Source: Alkalibacterium sp. AK22
GTDB lineage: Bacteria; Bacillota; Bacilli; Lactobacillales; Carnobacteriaceae_A
Reading direction: 5' to 3'
Assembly: GCF_000585255.1 (NCBI RefSeq)
Contig: NZ_JANL01000022.1
Span: 31,260-95,259 of the forward strand
Length of the DNA stretch: 64,000 bases
Part shown: positions 16,413 to 24,107 of the stretch, one piece after another
Layout of the letters: each line of letters opens with the position of its first letter
Position numbering within the stretch: position 1 is the first letter of the stretch
Position numbers and translations under genes: made by a program
The notes under the pieces: model-generated
Seen by the model: only the letters and a program-made list of their open reading frames with translations
Databases searched by the model: none
What the model was told of the DNA's origin: nothing

Positions 16413-16442
16413 ATCATATACCCCGTTAGGTATATTTGTCAA
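16413..16442 (-). promoter_or_regulatory. Distal promoter and CsoR/CstR-type operator of the cst-like operon
   Basis: Consensus TTGACA (16442-16437), 18-bp spacer, TATGAT (16418-16413). The repeat ATATACC-CCGTTA-GGTATAT (16416-16435) fills the spacer and touches the -10, so binding there would block polymerase. Confidence 0.7.
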
Positions 16443-16772
16443 GGAGTTATTTTTATTTTTTCCAGCAACAATCATTTTTTTCAGAATAAAGCTTGCTATT
16501 AAAGCATTATTTCAAAGTTAATCAAGAAAACCGTCTGTATATTTGTGAAAACAAAAAGGATGATTAGTTACTGGTAAAAATAATTTTGTCTTATTTGCTA
16601 TAAATCACCCTTATAATACGCATATATTGCCTTATATGATCTAACTTTCTTTCCCTATACCCCTACACCCATATCAAAATTAAGTTATAGACTGCGTGTT
16701 GTCTGTAACACAGAAGAAAGATTTCTGATATACTATAAAATAAATGACTGATCGACAGTAGGAGGGCTCAAG
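16443..16772. other. AT-rich intergenic region, no gene seen
   Basis: I find no coding frame with a ribosome site here. Near the right end TGATATACT (extended -10) at about 16728 could start the DUF1801 gene, whose -35 is poor. A TATACCCCTACACCC stretch near 16657 resembles a CsoR half-site but has no inverted partner. Confidence 0.4.
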
Positions 16773-17150
16773 GTGCACCCTTTTGAAGAATGGCTGAACA
16801 CAGTTGAGGACTTGAATCACCGACAAAAGATACAGGAAATTTTAACGTGGATCGAAACCGAGTTCCCCATACTCGAAAAGAAAATTGCCTGGAAACAACC
16901 GATGTTTACTGCTCATGGAACCTTTATCATCGCTTTCAGTGTCTCTAAAAAACATATTGCTGGAGCACCGGAACATGCAGCCATCGACTATTTTCAGGAA
17001 TCCTTCAAGCAGGCCGGCTATGAAACGACCAAGGAACTGTTCCGGATAAAGTGGGCGCAGCCGGTCGACTACGATCTGCTGAAAAAAATTATTCAGTTCA
17101 ATATTGAGGATAAAGCTGAGATCACAACATTCTGGAGACCTCAATCATAG
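16773..17150 (+). CDS. DUF1801 (YdhG/YobT-like) protein
   Basis: 125 residues with a GTG start five to eight bases after GGAGGG. The family pattern is visible: an N-terminal helix with FEEWLNTVEDLNHRQKIQEIL, then WKQPMFTAHGTFIIAFSVSKKHIAG, then FKQAGYETTKELFRIKWAQPVDYDLL with the basic pair before the C-terminal helix. The fold is that of small proteins annotated as iron chaperones after a frataxin-like structural similarity; biochemical support in Firmicutes is thin. It is a single gene bounded by a terminator. Confidence 0.8.
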   Translation: MHPFEEWLNTVEDLNHRQKIQEILTWIETEFPILEKKIAWKQPMFTAHGTFIIAFSVSKKHIAGAPEHAAIDYFQESFKQAGYETTKELFRIKWAQPVDYDLLKKIIQFNIEDKAEITTFWRPQS

Positions 17151-17221
17151 AGCGGAGCATCTTCAAAGAAACTGATGAGTACCACAGCGCCTTTCAATAA
17201 TTATTTGTTTTAAACGCAAAA

Positions 17222-17256
17222 AAAAAACTGTCCCTTAAACTGGACAGTCTTTTTTA
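17222..17256. terminator. Bidirectional terminator between DUF1801 gene and tRNA-Leu
   Basis: ACTGTCC (17227-17233) pairs with GGACAGT (17242-17248), with A-run before and T-run after; it can end the plus-strand DUF1801 transcript and the minus-strand tRNA transcript. Confidence 0.85.
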
Positions 17257-17268
17257 TATTCATTATAG

Positions 17269-17352
17269 TGCGCACGAGAAGACTCGAACTTCCACGGGGC
17301 TAAGCCCCACCAGCCCCTCAAGCTGGCGCGTCTACCATTCCGCCACGTGCGC
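17269..17352 (-). tRNA. tRNA-Leu (anticodon GAG)
   Basis: 84 nt, class II with a long variable arm. Acceptor stem GCGCACG/CGTGCGC with discriminator A; D-arm GCGGAATGGTAGACGC; anticodon stem CCAGC/GCTGG around the loop TTGAGGG (anticodon GAG); variable arm GGGGC-TTA-GCCCC; T-arm with TTCGAGT. The terminal CCA is not encoded (CTA follows), so it is added after transcription. It stands alone with its own consensus promoter and terminator. Confidence 0.97.
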
Positions 17353-17370
17353 ATGACACTCACAAAAGCT

Positions 17371-17399
17371 ATCATATCAGTCTTTACTTTAAATGTCAA
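17371..17399 (-). promoter_or_regulatory. Promoter of tRNA-Leu
   Basis: TTGACA (17399-17394), 17-bp spacer, TATGAT (17376-17371) with extended TGA; near-consensus as expected for a stable RNA. Confidence 0.85.
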
Positions 17400-17496
17400 T
17401 ATGGAGCAGCTATTACATTAAATTACTCTGCAACTTCCCCGTACTGCGATATGGCTAGGATAACACCTAGGGTCTGTCTAAAAGGAGACTAGTGAA

Positions 17497-17806
17497 CTGA
17501 TCCGTACTATTGTATTGGACACGGGCAATGTACTGATTCCTTATGTACTCTCCCAATTTATTCAAACCTTGACTCCTGATCCGCACCAACAGCCACTACT
17601 CTTAAAGATTATTTTTCAAGCTGACGAATGGCTGGTCAATGACCATGGGACATTCACCAGAGAGGAACTGTCCCCTCATGCCTACCTCAAACTGCCCAAA
17701 AAAAAGGCACCCCCTCAGTCCACGATATCTTAAGCAGCTAGCACAAGAAAATGACGCCTATTCAGGAAATGTCTCCGCTTCTTGCTGCACTCAAAGCCTG
17801 CCGCTA
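17497..17806 (+). pseudogene. Decayed HAD-superfamily hydrolase gene
   Basis: Residual coding similarity runs across three lesions. It opens with CTG (in place of a start codon) after GGAGACT and reads LIRTIVLDTGNVLIPY, the HAD motif I DxxxV, then WLVNDHGTFTREELSPHAYL. At an A8 tract (17698-17705) the frame changes. It continues as HDILSS-TAG-HKKMTPIQEM then SPLLAALKACR, where the TAG is probably a former Trp codon, then stops. The rest of the gene (motifs II-IV) is missing, replaced by the terminator of the next gene. The start change, frameshift, nonsense codon and truncation together argue for true decay. Confidence 0.75.
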
Positions 17807-17816
17807 AAGCCTGCAA

Positions 17817-17849
17817 CAAAAGAACGGCCGGATTTTTATCCGACCGCTC
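17817..17849 (-). terminator. Terminator of the tex-sprT operon
   Basis: Minus strand GAGCGGTCGGAT pairs with ATCCGGCCGTTC over 12 positions (one G.U), followed by TTTT. Confidence 0.8.
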
Positions 17850-17856
17850 TTTTAGT

Positions 17857-18315
17857 TCATCTCGTTTCTTTCCCCACCAGTTGCAATTGTCCTCTGCACC
17901 GGGCACAGACATACTTGTCAGTATTGAAGCGTCTTTTCCGCTTTAATACTGACTGGCAGTCTGAACAGTGGTAAACCCAGTGGGAGTTGGGTTGGTTACT
18001 TCCCATGGTAGGCACAAAGCGCAATCCACCGACTTCCCGCAACAGGCTTTTGAATTCTGGATCTTTATGCCTATAGCCTCTTCCTTCCAGATGAAGATGG
18101 TAATGACAGAGTTCGTGGCGAATGACTGCTTTAAGTGTGTTTAGTCCTAATTCATCAAGGACTTTCGGATTAAAATCCAGATCATGGCTATTCAGATGAT
18201 AGCGGCCTCCGGTCGTTTTTAGGCGGCTGTTAAATACTGCCTGGTGGCGAAAAGGACGCTTGAAGTCTGTCAGCGATATGCCTTCGACCAGTTCTTGTAA
18301 TGCTTCCTGATCCAT
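17857..18315 (-). CDS. sprT: SprT-family zinc metalloprotease-like protein (YdcK)
   Basis: 152 residues. The zinc-binding protease motif HELCHYHLH (HExxH plus a third His) is in the first half, and a C-terminal zinc ribbon CSDCQ...CARC follows. Residues 1-30 (ALQELVEGISLTDFKRPFRH) and FNSRLKTTGGRYHL match bacterial SprT-like proteins. The eukaryotic relative Spartan cuts DNA-protein crosslinks; bacterial function is less clear. It follows tex, as ydcK follows ydcI in B. subtilis, supporting the assignment. Start is the ATG behind GGAG. Confidence 0.88.
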   Translation of the reverse strand: MDQEALQELVEGISLTDFKRPFRHQAVFNSRLKTTGGRYHLNSHDLDFNPKVLDELGLNTLKAVIRHELCHYHLHLEGRGYRHKDPEFKSLLREVGGLRFVPTMGSNQPNSHWVYHCSDCQSVLKRKRRFNTDKYVCARCRGQLQLVGKETR

Positions 18316-18377
18316 CCCCGACTCCTTTCCTTCTTCAAGTCAAGCGTGTAGTTTAGTGTTTAGCCTGTTCTTACTGG

Positions 18378-20561
18378 TTAGCTGTTTTTGTGCACCATGC
18401 TTAAGGCAATCCGGCCTTTTTTCAAATCTACAGCATCGATCCATATTTTGACGATATCCCCTACAGACACGACATCTTTTGGATGCTTCACATACTTACT
18501 GCTCAGCTTGGAAATGTGTACCAGTCCATCCTGCTTGACACCGATATCGACAAAAGCGCCAAAATCAACCACATTACGCACAGTCCCTTCTAATTCCATT
18601 CCCTCTTTCAGATCCTCCATAGTCAGAACGTCCGTACGCAGCAGTGGCGCCGGCATATCGTCACGCATATCCCTTCCAGGAGCAGCCAGTGCTTTCAAAA
18701 TATCTTGGTATGTTTCCTGACCCAGCTGGGTCTCGTTGAGAACCTTGTTTTCGTCCAGTAGCCTAATACGCGAACTCAACTCCGATGACCCTAAATCCTT
18801 TTTGGAGAGGCCGGCCATTTTAAGGATGGCATCGGCCTGTTTATAGGTTTCCGGATGGATACCTGTGTGATCAAAGGGTTCCTTTCCGTCTGGTATACGC
18901 AGGAAGCCGACCGCCTGCTCATAAGCTTTGGGTCCCAGACGCTTTACTTTTTTAAGCTGGCTTCGACTGGTGAACTTGCCGTTGTCTTCCCGGTAAGTCA
19001 CAATGTTTTCAGCTGTTGTTTTCGTTAGTCCCGAAATATGCTTCAAAAGAGCGGCACTCGCTGTATTGACATTGACCCCGACTTTGTTCACGACCGTTTC
19101 GATCACAAAGTCCAGGCGCTCTGTCAGCTTTTTCTGGGAGACATCATGCTGATACTGACCGACACCAATAGATTTCGGATCGATCTTGACCAGTTCGGCC
19201 AAGGGATCCTGCAGACGTCTGGCAATACTGACTGCACTGCGTTCCTCGACTTGAAGGTCTGGAAATTCACGCCTGGCTTCTTCGCTGGCCGAATAGACCG
19301 AGGCTCCCGCCTCATTGACAATCACATAAGCGACGCGGTGACCAATAGCCTTAAGGTGCTCAGCTACAAAAGTCTCTGATTCACGACTCGCTGTTCCATT
19401 ACCGATGGCTACCGTATCCACCTCGTATTCACTCACCAGCTGAACAAAACGTTCAGCCGCTTCCTGACGCTTTTTTGCGGAAGCCGGCTTGTGCGGATAA
19501 ATGACGTCGATCGCCAAAACTTTCCCAGTCGCATCGATCACAACCAGCTTGCAGCCGGTCCGGTATGCGGGGTCCAGACCCAGTATAGTCTGATCCTTCA
19601 GCGGAGCCTGCAGCAGGAGGTTGCTGAGATTCTCTCCGAATACTTCGATAGCCTGATCCTCAGCCTTTTCCGTGAGTTCATTGCGGATATCTCTTTCAAT
19701 AGCCGGTTTGATAAAACGCTTATAGGCGTCCGCGACTGCTTCAGTAACAGCCTCCGTAGCAGCCGTTTTCCGGGCGTTTTCGGGCAGCTCATTTTTGAGG
19801 ATATAGCTGAGGATCCTCTCTTCATCGGCGTTTACTGCCACTGATAAAATCTCTTCCTTTTCTCCCCGGTTCAGTGCCAGAATCCGGTGAGAAACCAGTG
19901 TTTTGACATTTTCAGAATATTCATAGTACATTTCGTAGACACTTTTCTGGTCCAGGGACGAATCTTTTACTTTTGCTTCCACCGTCCCGCAGTTGTAAGT
20001 ATAGTCTCTGATCCATGTCCGGTAAGTTGGATTATCTGCAATATATTCTGCCAGAATTTCATGCATCCCTTGGAGAGCCTCTTCAGTAGAGCGAACTTCC
20101 TTTTTTTCACTGATATACTCTGCTGCTTTCGCTTCTAGGTTGCCTACAGGGAAAGTCAACACCCACTGTGCTAGCGGCTCCAGACCTTTTTCTTTTGCAA
20201 TAGTCGCTTTGGTCCGGCGCTTTTGCTTATAAGGGCGGTACAGATCTTCTACCCGCTGCATCTGCCGGGCAGCACGTATTTCCTTTTCGAGTTCAGGTGT
20301 CAGCTTATTTTGTTCTTCTATCGCGGCTAGAACGTCATCCTTGCGCTTTTTTAGATTGGTCAGATAGGCATGGCGCTCTTCAATTTCTCTGATTTGTACT
20401 TCATCTAGTGAACCGGTCACTTCTTTACGGTAACGGGCGATAAAGGGTACCGTATTTCCGTCCTGAAGCAAGTCCAGAACCGCGGTCAATTGTTTTGTTG
20501 AATAGGCACTTAACTCCTTATTTAACAGCTGAGTGATTTGCATTTCTTTAATCTCGCTCAT
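18378..20561 (-). CDS. tex: Tex-family RNA-binding transcription accessory protein
   Basis: About 727 residues; start MSEIKEMQITQLLNKEL, with AGAGGAG nine bases upstream (nine codons inside the longest frame). Domain order: N-terminal helical Tex region (PFIARYRKEVTGSLDE), YqgF-like RNase H fold (TILGLDPAYRTGCKLVVID, GNGTASRETE-like segment GNGTASRESE), helix-hairpin-helix pair (VNVNTASAALLKHISGLT) and a C-terminal S1 domain (EGTVRNVVDFGAFVDIGVK). The family binds RNA/ssDNA and RNA polymerase and affects transcription-translation coupling. Upstream of sprT on the same strand. Confidence 0.93.
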   Translation of the reverse strand: MSEIKEMQITQLLNKELSAYSTKQLTAVLDLLQDGNTVPFIARYRKEVTGSLDEVQIREIEERHAYLTNLKKRKDDVLAAIEEQNKLTPELEKEIRAARQMQRVEDLYRPYKQKRRTKATIAKEKGLEPLAQWVLTFPVGNLEAKAAEYISEKKEVRSTEEALQGMHEILAEYIADNPTYRTWIRDYTYNCGTVEAKVKDSSLDQKSVYEMYYEYSENVKTLVSHRILALNRGEKEEILSVAVNADEERILSYILKNELPENARKTAATEAVTEAVADAYKRFIKPAIERDIRNELTEKAEDQAIEVFGENLSNLLLQAPLKDQTILGLDPAYRTGCKLVVIDATGKVLAIDVIYPHKPASAKKRQEAAERFVQLVSEYEVDTVAIGNGTASRESETFVAEHLKAIGHRVAYVIVNEAGASVYSASEEARREFPDLQVEERSAVSIARRLQDPLAELVKIDPKSIGVGQYQHDVSQKKLTERLDFVIETVVNKVGVNVNTASAALLKHISGLTKTTAENIVTYREDNGKFTSRSQLKKVKRLGPKAYEQAVGFLRIPDGKEPFDHTGIHPETYKQADAILKMAGLSKKDLGSSELSSRIRLLDENKVLNETQLGQETYQDILKALAAPGRDMRDDMPAPLLRTDVLTMEDLKEGMELEGTVRNVVDFGAFVDIGVKQDGLVHISKLSSKYVKHPKDVVSVGDIVKIWIDAVDLKKGRIALSMVHKNS

Positions 20562-20678
20562 TCTTGTCATCTCCTCTAAAATCGTCACCCGTCCATTTTA
20601 ACATATGGACACTCTAATGCACGGGTCATTCCAAAAATAAGATAACTATATCCATACTTTAAATTCATGTCCTCACAC

Positions 20679-20707
20679 AAAAAGCCTGGCTGACTGTAAA
20701 GCCAGAC
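20679..20707 (-). terminator. Terminator after the metallophosphoesterase gene
   Basis: Minus strand CTGGCT/AGCCAG stem with an 8-nt loop and a following GC-TTTTT run. Confidence 0.75.
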
Positions 20708-20720
20708 ACCAGACTATCTT

Positions 20721-21542
20721 TCAACCAATATCAAAAGTCAGCAGGCTGTTTTCAATCTGTGTACCAATATCCTTTATACGCCAGTGTTTATGGTTGCCCA
20801 CGCAGGCACTGATGTACGTACGCTGCTCATCCCTCAACACTTTTCTGAAATGCACATGACCCATGATGCTGTAATCGATAGCAGAATATTGCTCGTAAAG
20901 GGCTTCATAAGCTTTGGCTCCCAGGAAAGCATTGGCATAGTTGTATACTCTATGGGGAAGTGGCATGACAAAGGCTTTATGGGTAGCTACATGGGTCATT
21001 AAAATGATTCGCCTATGCTGAACAGACTGTAGATCTTTATGCAACTGCTCAAGCATTTCCTGGCTGACGGTCTGGTCTGACCGCCCCCAGTTGACGTAGT
21101 GACGGTCATTCCAGGAAGCAAAGCCATACTGCTTTTTCTCAAAATCCTGCTGGCTGTAGATACTGTGATCAGCGTACCCATAGTCATACCAACCGGGAGT
21201 TCCAACCACGGCAAAACAATCAGTCAATACCCTAGGCTGTCCGGCTAGTGAGTAGGACTGTCTGTTAAAAAAATCAGCAATCCGATTGGTATCTTTTACT
21301 GAATGGTCTCTGGACCAGTAATCATGGTTCCCCGGGACAAACAGTACAGGGATCTGACTGACCTGTTCCAGCTTTCGAATAAAATCATGCGTCTTTAAAT
21401 AGTGATTGGATATGTCTCCAGCTATCAGGAGCAGATCGACCGCTTTTCTCTTTAGAATGTCCCCAAGCATACGTTCCAGTTCCGGACCAACAAAGACTTC
21501 GTTCCGGTCGATATGCAAGTCAGACAGAACTCCTACCTTCAT
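20721..21542 (-). CDS. Calcineurin-like metallophosphoesterase
   Basis: About 273 residues starting at MKVGVLSDLHIDRNE; the alternative TTG seven codons upstream overlaps the previous gene's end and its own ribosome site. Metal-binding motifs: DLH (DxH, residues 8-10), LIAGDIS (GD), VPGNHDYW (GNHD), later THVATHKA and MGHVHFRK (GHxH). This is the YpbG/YkuE-like phosphoesterase branch; the substrate (nucleotide, phospholipid or cyclic nucleotide) is unknown. Two bases separate it from the PPP-family phosphatase upstream, so they are co-transcribed. Confidence 0.85.
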   Translation of the reverse strand: MKVGVLSDLHIDRNEVFVGPELERMLGDILKRKAVDLLLIAGDISNHYLKTHDFIRKLEQVSQIPVLFVPGNHDYWSRDHSVKDTNRIADFFNRQSYSLAGQPRVLTDCFAVVGTPGWYDYGYADHSIYSQQDFEKKQYGFASWNDRHYVNWGRSDQTVSQEMLEQLHKDLQSVQHRRIILMTHVATHKAFVMPLPHRVYNYANAFLGAKAYEALYEQYSAIDYSIMGHVHFRKVLRDEQRTYISACVGNHKHWRIKDIGTQIENSLLTFDIG

Positions 21543-21543
21543 T

Positions 21544-22293
21544 TTACTTCTTATTCCTCCCAAACAGCCGGCTGATCAGATTGCCGCCACTGTCTACTTT
21601 ATACTGTCTCTCAATACCTTTATGGCCAAAAACCACTCCATGCAGGGTTCCACCGTATACAGCCCCTCCATCCAGTCCAATCAGACCGTCTTCAGACTCC
21701 CAGATATCCGTGTTTACCTGCTTACCATGCAGCATAGGCGTGATGGTATGGCCAAACACAATGATTTTCCCTGTGTGGTTGGGCTGATCATAAAAACCTT
21801 CTCGGATCCACACAAAGTTGTGGTCTGTCGTATCTTTCCAGTTCTCTAAAGTCAGGTCCACTCCCGCATGGACAAAAAGATAATCTTCCCATTCAAAGGT
21901 CAGCGGTCTAGAGGTCAAAAAAGGCATCAGCCAGGGAAATTGACTTTTGATTTGCTCCGCTAATTCTGCTGCATCATCACTTCCCTCAGGTCTACTCAGA
22001 AATGACTGCACCGTCACCATTCCTCCATTCATCTCATAAGAGGCGGCCGCCTGATTAGGCTGCTCCAAAAAATTGGCTAGCATGACTTCATGATTGCCCA
22101 TCAGGCAGACCGCTCCCTTCTCTTCGACAAGATGGCGAGCGAGTTCAAAACAGGCTTTGGGATTTTCACCTCGGTCTCCAAGATCTCCGAGTAAAACCAG
22201 CTGCTCTTCCTCCTCGTTCCAGTATTCAAGCAGCTCTTTAAACATGGTGTACTGGCCGTGTACATCTCCCACTGCAAAAACTTTATTTTTCAT
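21544..22293 (-). CDS. PPP-family metallophosphatase (serine/threonine phosphatase-like)
   Basis: 249 residues with the PPP signature set: GDVHG (8-12), LLGDLGDRG (GDxxDRG variant, about 35-43) and MGNHE (about 65-69), plus FVHAGVD and VFGHTITPM for the two later His ligands. The family includes diadenosine tetraphosphatase and bacterial Ser/Thr/Tyr phosphatases; the short form and GDLGDRG suggest a PrpE/ApaH-like enzyme, but I cannot tell protein phosphatase from nucleotide hydrolase. First gene of a two-gene phosphoesterase operon. Confidence 0.87.
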   Translation of the reverse strand: MKNKVFAVGDVHGQYTMFKELLEYWNEEEEQLVLLGDLGDRGENPKACFELARHLVEEKGAVCLMGNHEVMLANFLEQPNQAAASYEMNGGMVTVQSFLSRPEGSDDAAELAEQIKSQFPWLMPFLTSRPLTFEWEDYLFVHAGVDLTLENWKDTTDHNFVWIREGFYDQPNHTGKIIVFGHTITPMLHGKQVNTDIWESEDGLIGLDGGAVYGGTLHGVVFGHKGIERQYKVDSGGNLISRLFGRNKK

Positions 22294-22412
22294 GATCCCT
22301 GCCTCCTCAAAGCTTATACTTGTCTGATTCTTAGATTCATCTTACCACAAGCCCCTCCGGGAATTCCGGGCAGGTGTTTTTCCAGTACTTTTTGCATCTG
22401 ACAGAGAGTCAA

Positions 22413-22475
22413 AAAGTGAAGATTCTATGATAATGATTCACTTTCGTAGTATCATAGCCTGCTGCTCTGTATAAT
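22413..22475 (+). promoter_or_regulatory. Inverted repeat and -10 upstream of the MacAB-like operon
   Basis: AAAGTGAA (22413-22420) and TTCACTTT (22437-22444) form an 8-bp inverted repeat with 16-bp spacing; TATAAT at 22470-22475 is a consensus -10, although no good -35 is visible. The repeat would sit around -65 to -35, a place for an activator. Confidence 0.4.
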
Positions 22476-22520
22476 TGTGAACAGAGACAGATTTTTACCA
22501 ATAGAAGGGATGATAGATAT

Positions 22521-23387
22521 ATGAGTATGAAAAAATGGATTGGAGTGGCGGTGTTTCTGCTATTTGTCGGCTTTGTCGGCTTCAGCATCTACCAAACCAC
22601 ACAAGAAGACCAGACTGTGACCGTTCGCAGCGCAAGTGTCGAAGAGGACTCGGTTACAGAAATCGTAGCAACGACTGGTGTCATTCAGCCTGCACAGATG
22701 CAGGAAGTCATGGGTCAGGGCCTAGTGCTGGAACTCGGTGTAGCTGTTGGAGATTCGGTTGAGGAAGGCGACACCTTAGTGACCTATCAAGATGGAACCA
22801 GCTTTACAGCTAACTTTGACGGAACAATCACTGAAATCAACGTAGCTGAAGGAGAAGCAGACAATAATGCTCAACAAGGACAAGCCTCCCTTGTACTAGC
22901 AGACCTCAACGAACTGGAAGTCGCTCTCGAGCTTTCCCGTTCGGATGCCAGTCAGATAGAAGTCGATCAGGCTGTTCAGATGGATTATGCTGGACAGAAT
23001 TTTGAAGGGACAGTTTCCTTTATTGAACCGATTGCTCGAACAGAACAGACTCAGATGGGTTCTTCTAGCAGGCTGGGGGCTACTGTTGCTTTTGACTCTG
23101 ATATAGATGGACTGATTGCAGGCTTTGATATTGATGTCGATATTATCGTTGCTTCAGTGGACAACGCTCTCGTCATTCCAATCGAAGCACTTAACTTTGA
23201 TCAGAATAATAATCCTTATGTCTTCACAGTAGAAGAGGGTGTAGCAACTGAAGTCCCCATCGAAACCGGCATCCAGTCTGATGCACGGATTGAGGTGACC
23301 GAAGGTTTATCCGAAGGGGACCAGGTCGTGCTGTCTCCAGATGAAGATCTGGAAGACGGTATGGAAGTAGAAATAGAAGAAGAATAA
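22521..23387 (+). CDS. HlyD/MacA-type periplasmic adaptor-like subunit
   Basis: 288 residues. An N-terminal membrane anchor (WIGVAVFLLFVGFVGFSIY) is followed by an extracytoplasmic barrel-sandwich (biotinyl-lipoyl) segment: GVIQPAQMQEVMGQGLVLEL ... VEEGDTLVTYQDG and TANFDGTITEINVAEGE, then beta-barrel and membrane-proximal domains (VPIETGIQSDARIEVTEGLS, GDQVV). It lacks the long coiled-coil hairpin of Gram-negative MacA, as in YknX-type proteins. It is the first gene of an adaptor-ATPase-permease operon that likely exports or resists a peptide or other envelope toxin. GAAGGG ribosome site. Confidence 0.87.
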   Translation: MSMKKWIGVAVFLLFVGFVGFSIYQTTQEDQTVTVRSASVEEDSVTEIVATTGVIQPAQMQEVMGQGLVLELGVAVGDSVEEGDTLVTYQDGTSFTANFDGTITEINVAEGEADNNAQQGQASLVLADLNELEVALELSRSDASQIEVDQAVQMDYAGQNFEGTVSFIEPIARTEQTQMGSSSRLGATVAFDSDIDGLIAGFDIDVDIIVASVDNALVIPIEALNFDQNNNPYVFTVEEGVATEVPIETGIQSDARIEVTEGLSEGDQVVLSPDEDLEDGMEVEIEEE

Positions 23388-23399
23388 GGAGGTTTCTTT

Positions 23400-24107
23400 G
23401 TGATAGAAATCAAAGACATTGAAAAAATATATCATCTAGGCGGAGAAACCGTCAAAGCACTGGATCAGGTTTCTCTCACAATCGGTAAAGGGGAATTCAC
23501 GTCAATCATGGGACCCAGTGGATCTGGGAAATCGACACTGATGAATATCCTCGGCCTGCTGGACCGCTTTGATTCCGGACAGTATTTACTGAATGAAACC
23601 GACGTATCAGGTCTGTCTGATGCCCAGACGGCGCGCATCAGAAATAAAGAAATAGGCTTTGTCTTCCAGTCATTCAACCTTATGGCCCGGATGAATGTCC
23701 TGGAAAACGTCATGCTTCCATTGGTGTACGCTAAAGTTCCCCATAAGGAAAGAGTCCAGCGGGCTACAGAAGCACTGGAAAAAGTCGGCCTTGGTAATCG
23801 CCTTAAACATATGACTAATGAAATATCAGGAGGACAGAAGCAACGGGTAGCCATTGCCCGTGCAATCGTCAATGATCCGTCCGTGCTGATGGCTGATGAG
23901 CCGACAGGAAACCTGGATTCAAAAACTACAGAAGATATCATGCGCATCTTTCAGGAATTGAATGAAGAAGGCACAACCATTGTGATGGTCACGCACGAGC
24001 CTGAAATGGCTGAGTATACCAAGCGGATTGTTTACTTCAGAGATGGCATCATTCAGAAGGATGTCGAACAGACTCCCAAAAAGATTGCCAAGCGGGAGGG
24101 AGAATAA
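23400..24107 (+). CDS. MacB/LolD-type ABC transporter ATPase (YknY-like)
   Basis: 235 residues with all ABC motifs: Walker [17 protein letters not shown]-loop VFQSFNL, signature [14 protein letters not shown], Walker [15 protein letters not shown]-loop VTHEPE. The ADEPTGNLD form identifies the MacB/LolD/FtsE class, which drives mechanotransmission instead of substrate transport through the membrane. A GTG start follows GGAGG by seven bases. It sits between the adaptor and permease genes with tight spacing and works with both. Confidence 0.92.
   Translation: MIEIKDIEKIYHLGGETVKALDQVSLTIGKGEFTSIMGPSGSGKSTLMNILGLLDRFDSGQYLLNETDVSGLSDAQTARIRNKEIGFVFQSFNLMARMNVLENVMLPLVYAKVPHKERVQRATEALEKVGLGNRLKHMTNEISGGQKQRVAIARAIVNDPSVLMADEPTGNLDSKTTEDIMRIFQELNEEGTTIVMVTHEPEMAEYTKRIVYFRDGIIQKDVEQTPKKIAKREGE

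Noticed and set aside
16655..16680. Third CsoR-like operator (TATACCCCTACACCC)
   Set aside because: The G-tract half-site has no inverted partner and no promoter of the sulfur operon lies there.
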